From assembly GCF_001949145.1 (NCBI RefSeq), contig NW_019091413.1, positions 66,625-83,019 of the forward strand: a DNA stretch of 16,395 nt. Reading direction: 5' to 3'. This DNA is from Acanthaster planci (Eukaryota > Echinodermata > Asteroidea > Valvatida > Acanthasteridae). The notes under the pieces were generated by a model, which saw only the letters and a program-made list of their open reading frames with translations, was not told where the DNA came from and made no database searches. Numbering within the stretch: the stretch's first letter is position 1; the number at the start of each line of letters is the position of its first letter. Below are positions 16,259 to 16,395 of this stretch, piece after piece. The translations under genes were made by a program, and so were the position numbers.

Positions 16259-16395
16259 ATATGGGGTGTACATATTGTGGCGGGACAACTGACACCTTTT
16301 TGTGGCGGACCAGCAGACTGGCCTGATCTGAGATAGAATTGACCTGGCCTAACCCCACAAATATATTTATTTAACCTTACGCAAGAATGAGCGGC
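16259..16395 (+). other. Downstream end of window, possible start of next gene
   Basis: A 21-codon ORF (16261-16326) carrying a CxxC pair starts two bases after the previous stop, but it is too short to call. An ATG at 16387 follows an A+T-rich tract (AATATATTTATTTAACC) and could open the next Polinton gene; only three codons are in the window. Confidence 0.25.

Larger units (their letters stand above)
11597..16395. mobile_element. Polinton/Maverick (adintovirus-like) element, integrase and virion module, partial
   Basis: Retrovirus-type integrase, major capsid protein and packaging ATPase together define Polinton/Maverick elements. Here they sit with small membrane proteins and a zinc/HNH-like gene. 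Integrase and one membrane protein are on the minus strand; the virion genes run on the plus strand from 12950. Protein-primed DNA polymerase B, the adenovirus-type protease and the penton protein are not in the window and may lie beyond 16395. The terminal inverted repeat expected below 11597 was not recognised. Long genes are frameshifted, so the copy is degraded or the assembly has indel errors. Confidence 0.85.

Noticed and set aside
1-16395. tRNA or rRNA genes
   Set aside because: I saw no cloverleaf with A and B boxes and no rRNA-like stretch while reading; no covariance search could be run.

Overview
This looks like a stretch of animal nuclear DNA, most likely from a marine invertebrate. 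It is dominated by decayed mobile elements in A+T-rich non-coding sequence. The support is the element mix (Ty3/gypsy, DIRS-like tyrosine-recombinase retroelement, Polinton/Maverick), an exon with good splice sites, and the absence of any bacterial operon. I cannot name the species.

Left part (1-3919, minus strand): a Ty3/gypsy retrotransposon running off the left edge. In transcription order it has a leader/LTR remnant, Gag with a CCHC knuckle, protease plus reverse transcriptase, RNase H, and integrase. Stops, frameshifts and two local tandem duplications (74 bp and 35 bp) break it. Beside it (3930-4550, minus) is a decayed Gag-like fragment of DIRS type.

Middle (4640-9800): no continuous gene. 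It holds a pair of near-perfect hairpins, two families of degenerate duplicated repeats, a 21-bp minisatellite and a small 20-bp C+G-rich repeat cluster. The most interesting item is a 131-bp minus-strand open segment at 7146-7276, with an acceptor and a donor at its edges. It encodes a YxxxxLL-type eIF4E-binding motif followed by a 4E-BP/C8orf88-like tail, so it is probably an exon of a host gene.

9815-11500 (minus): RNase H, linker and tyrosine recombinase of a DIRS-like retroelement. The reverse transcriptase is missing because another element abuts it.

11597-16395: the virion-module part of a Polinton/Maverick (adintovirus-like) element, continuing past the right edge. Integrase and a small membrane protein lie on the minus strand. 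A coiled-coil/membrane protein, double-jelly-roll-type major capsid protein, packaging ATPase, zinc-finger/HNH-like protein and a conserved hypothetical lie on the plus strand. All the long genes are broken by frameshifts, while two small ones (12950-13198 and 15863-16258) are intact. Three genes share a TATAA-rich motif that runs directly into the start codon, a possible virus-type promoter. DNA polymerase B, protease, penton protein and terminal repeats are not seen here; if present they lie beyond 16395.
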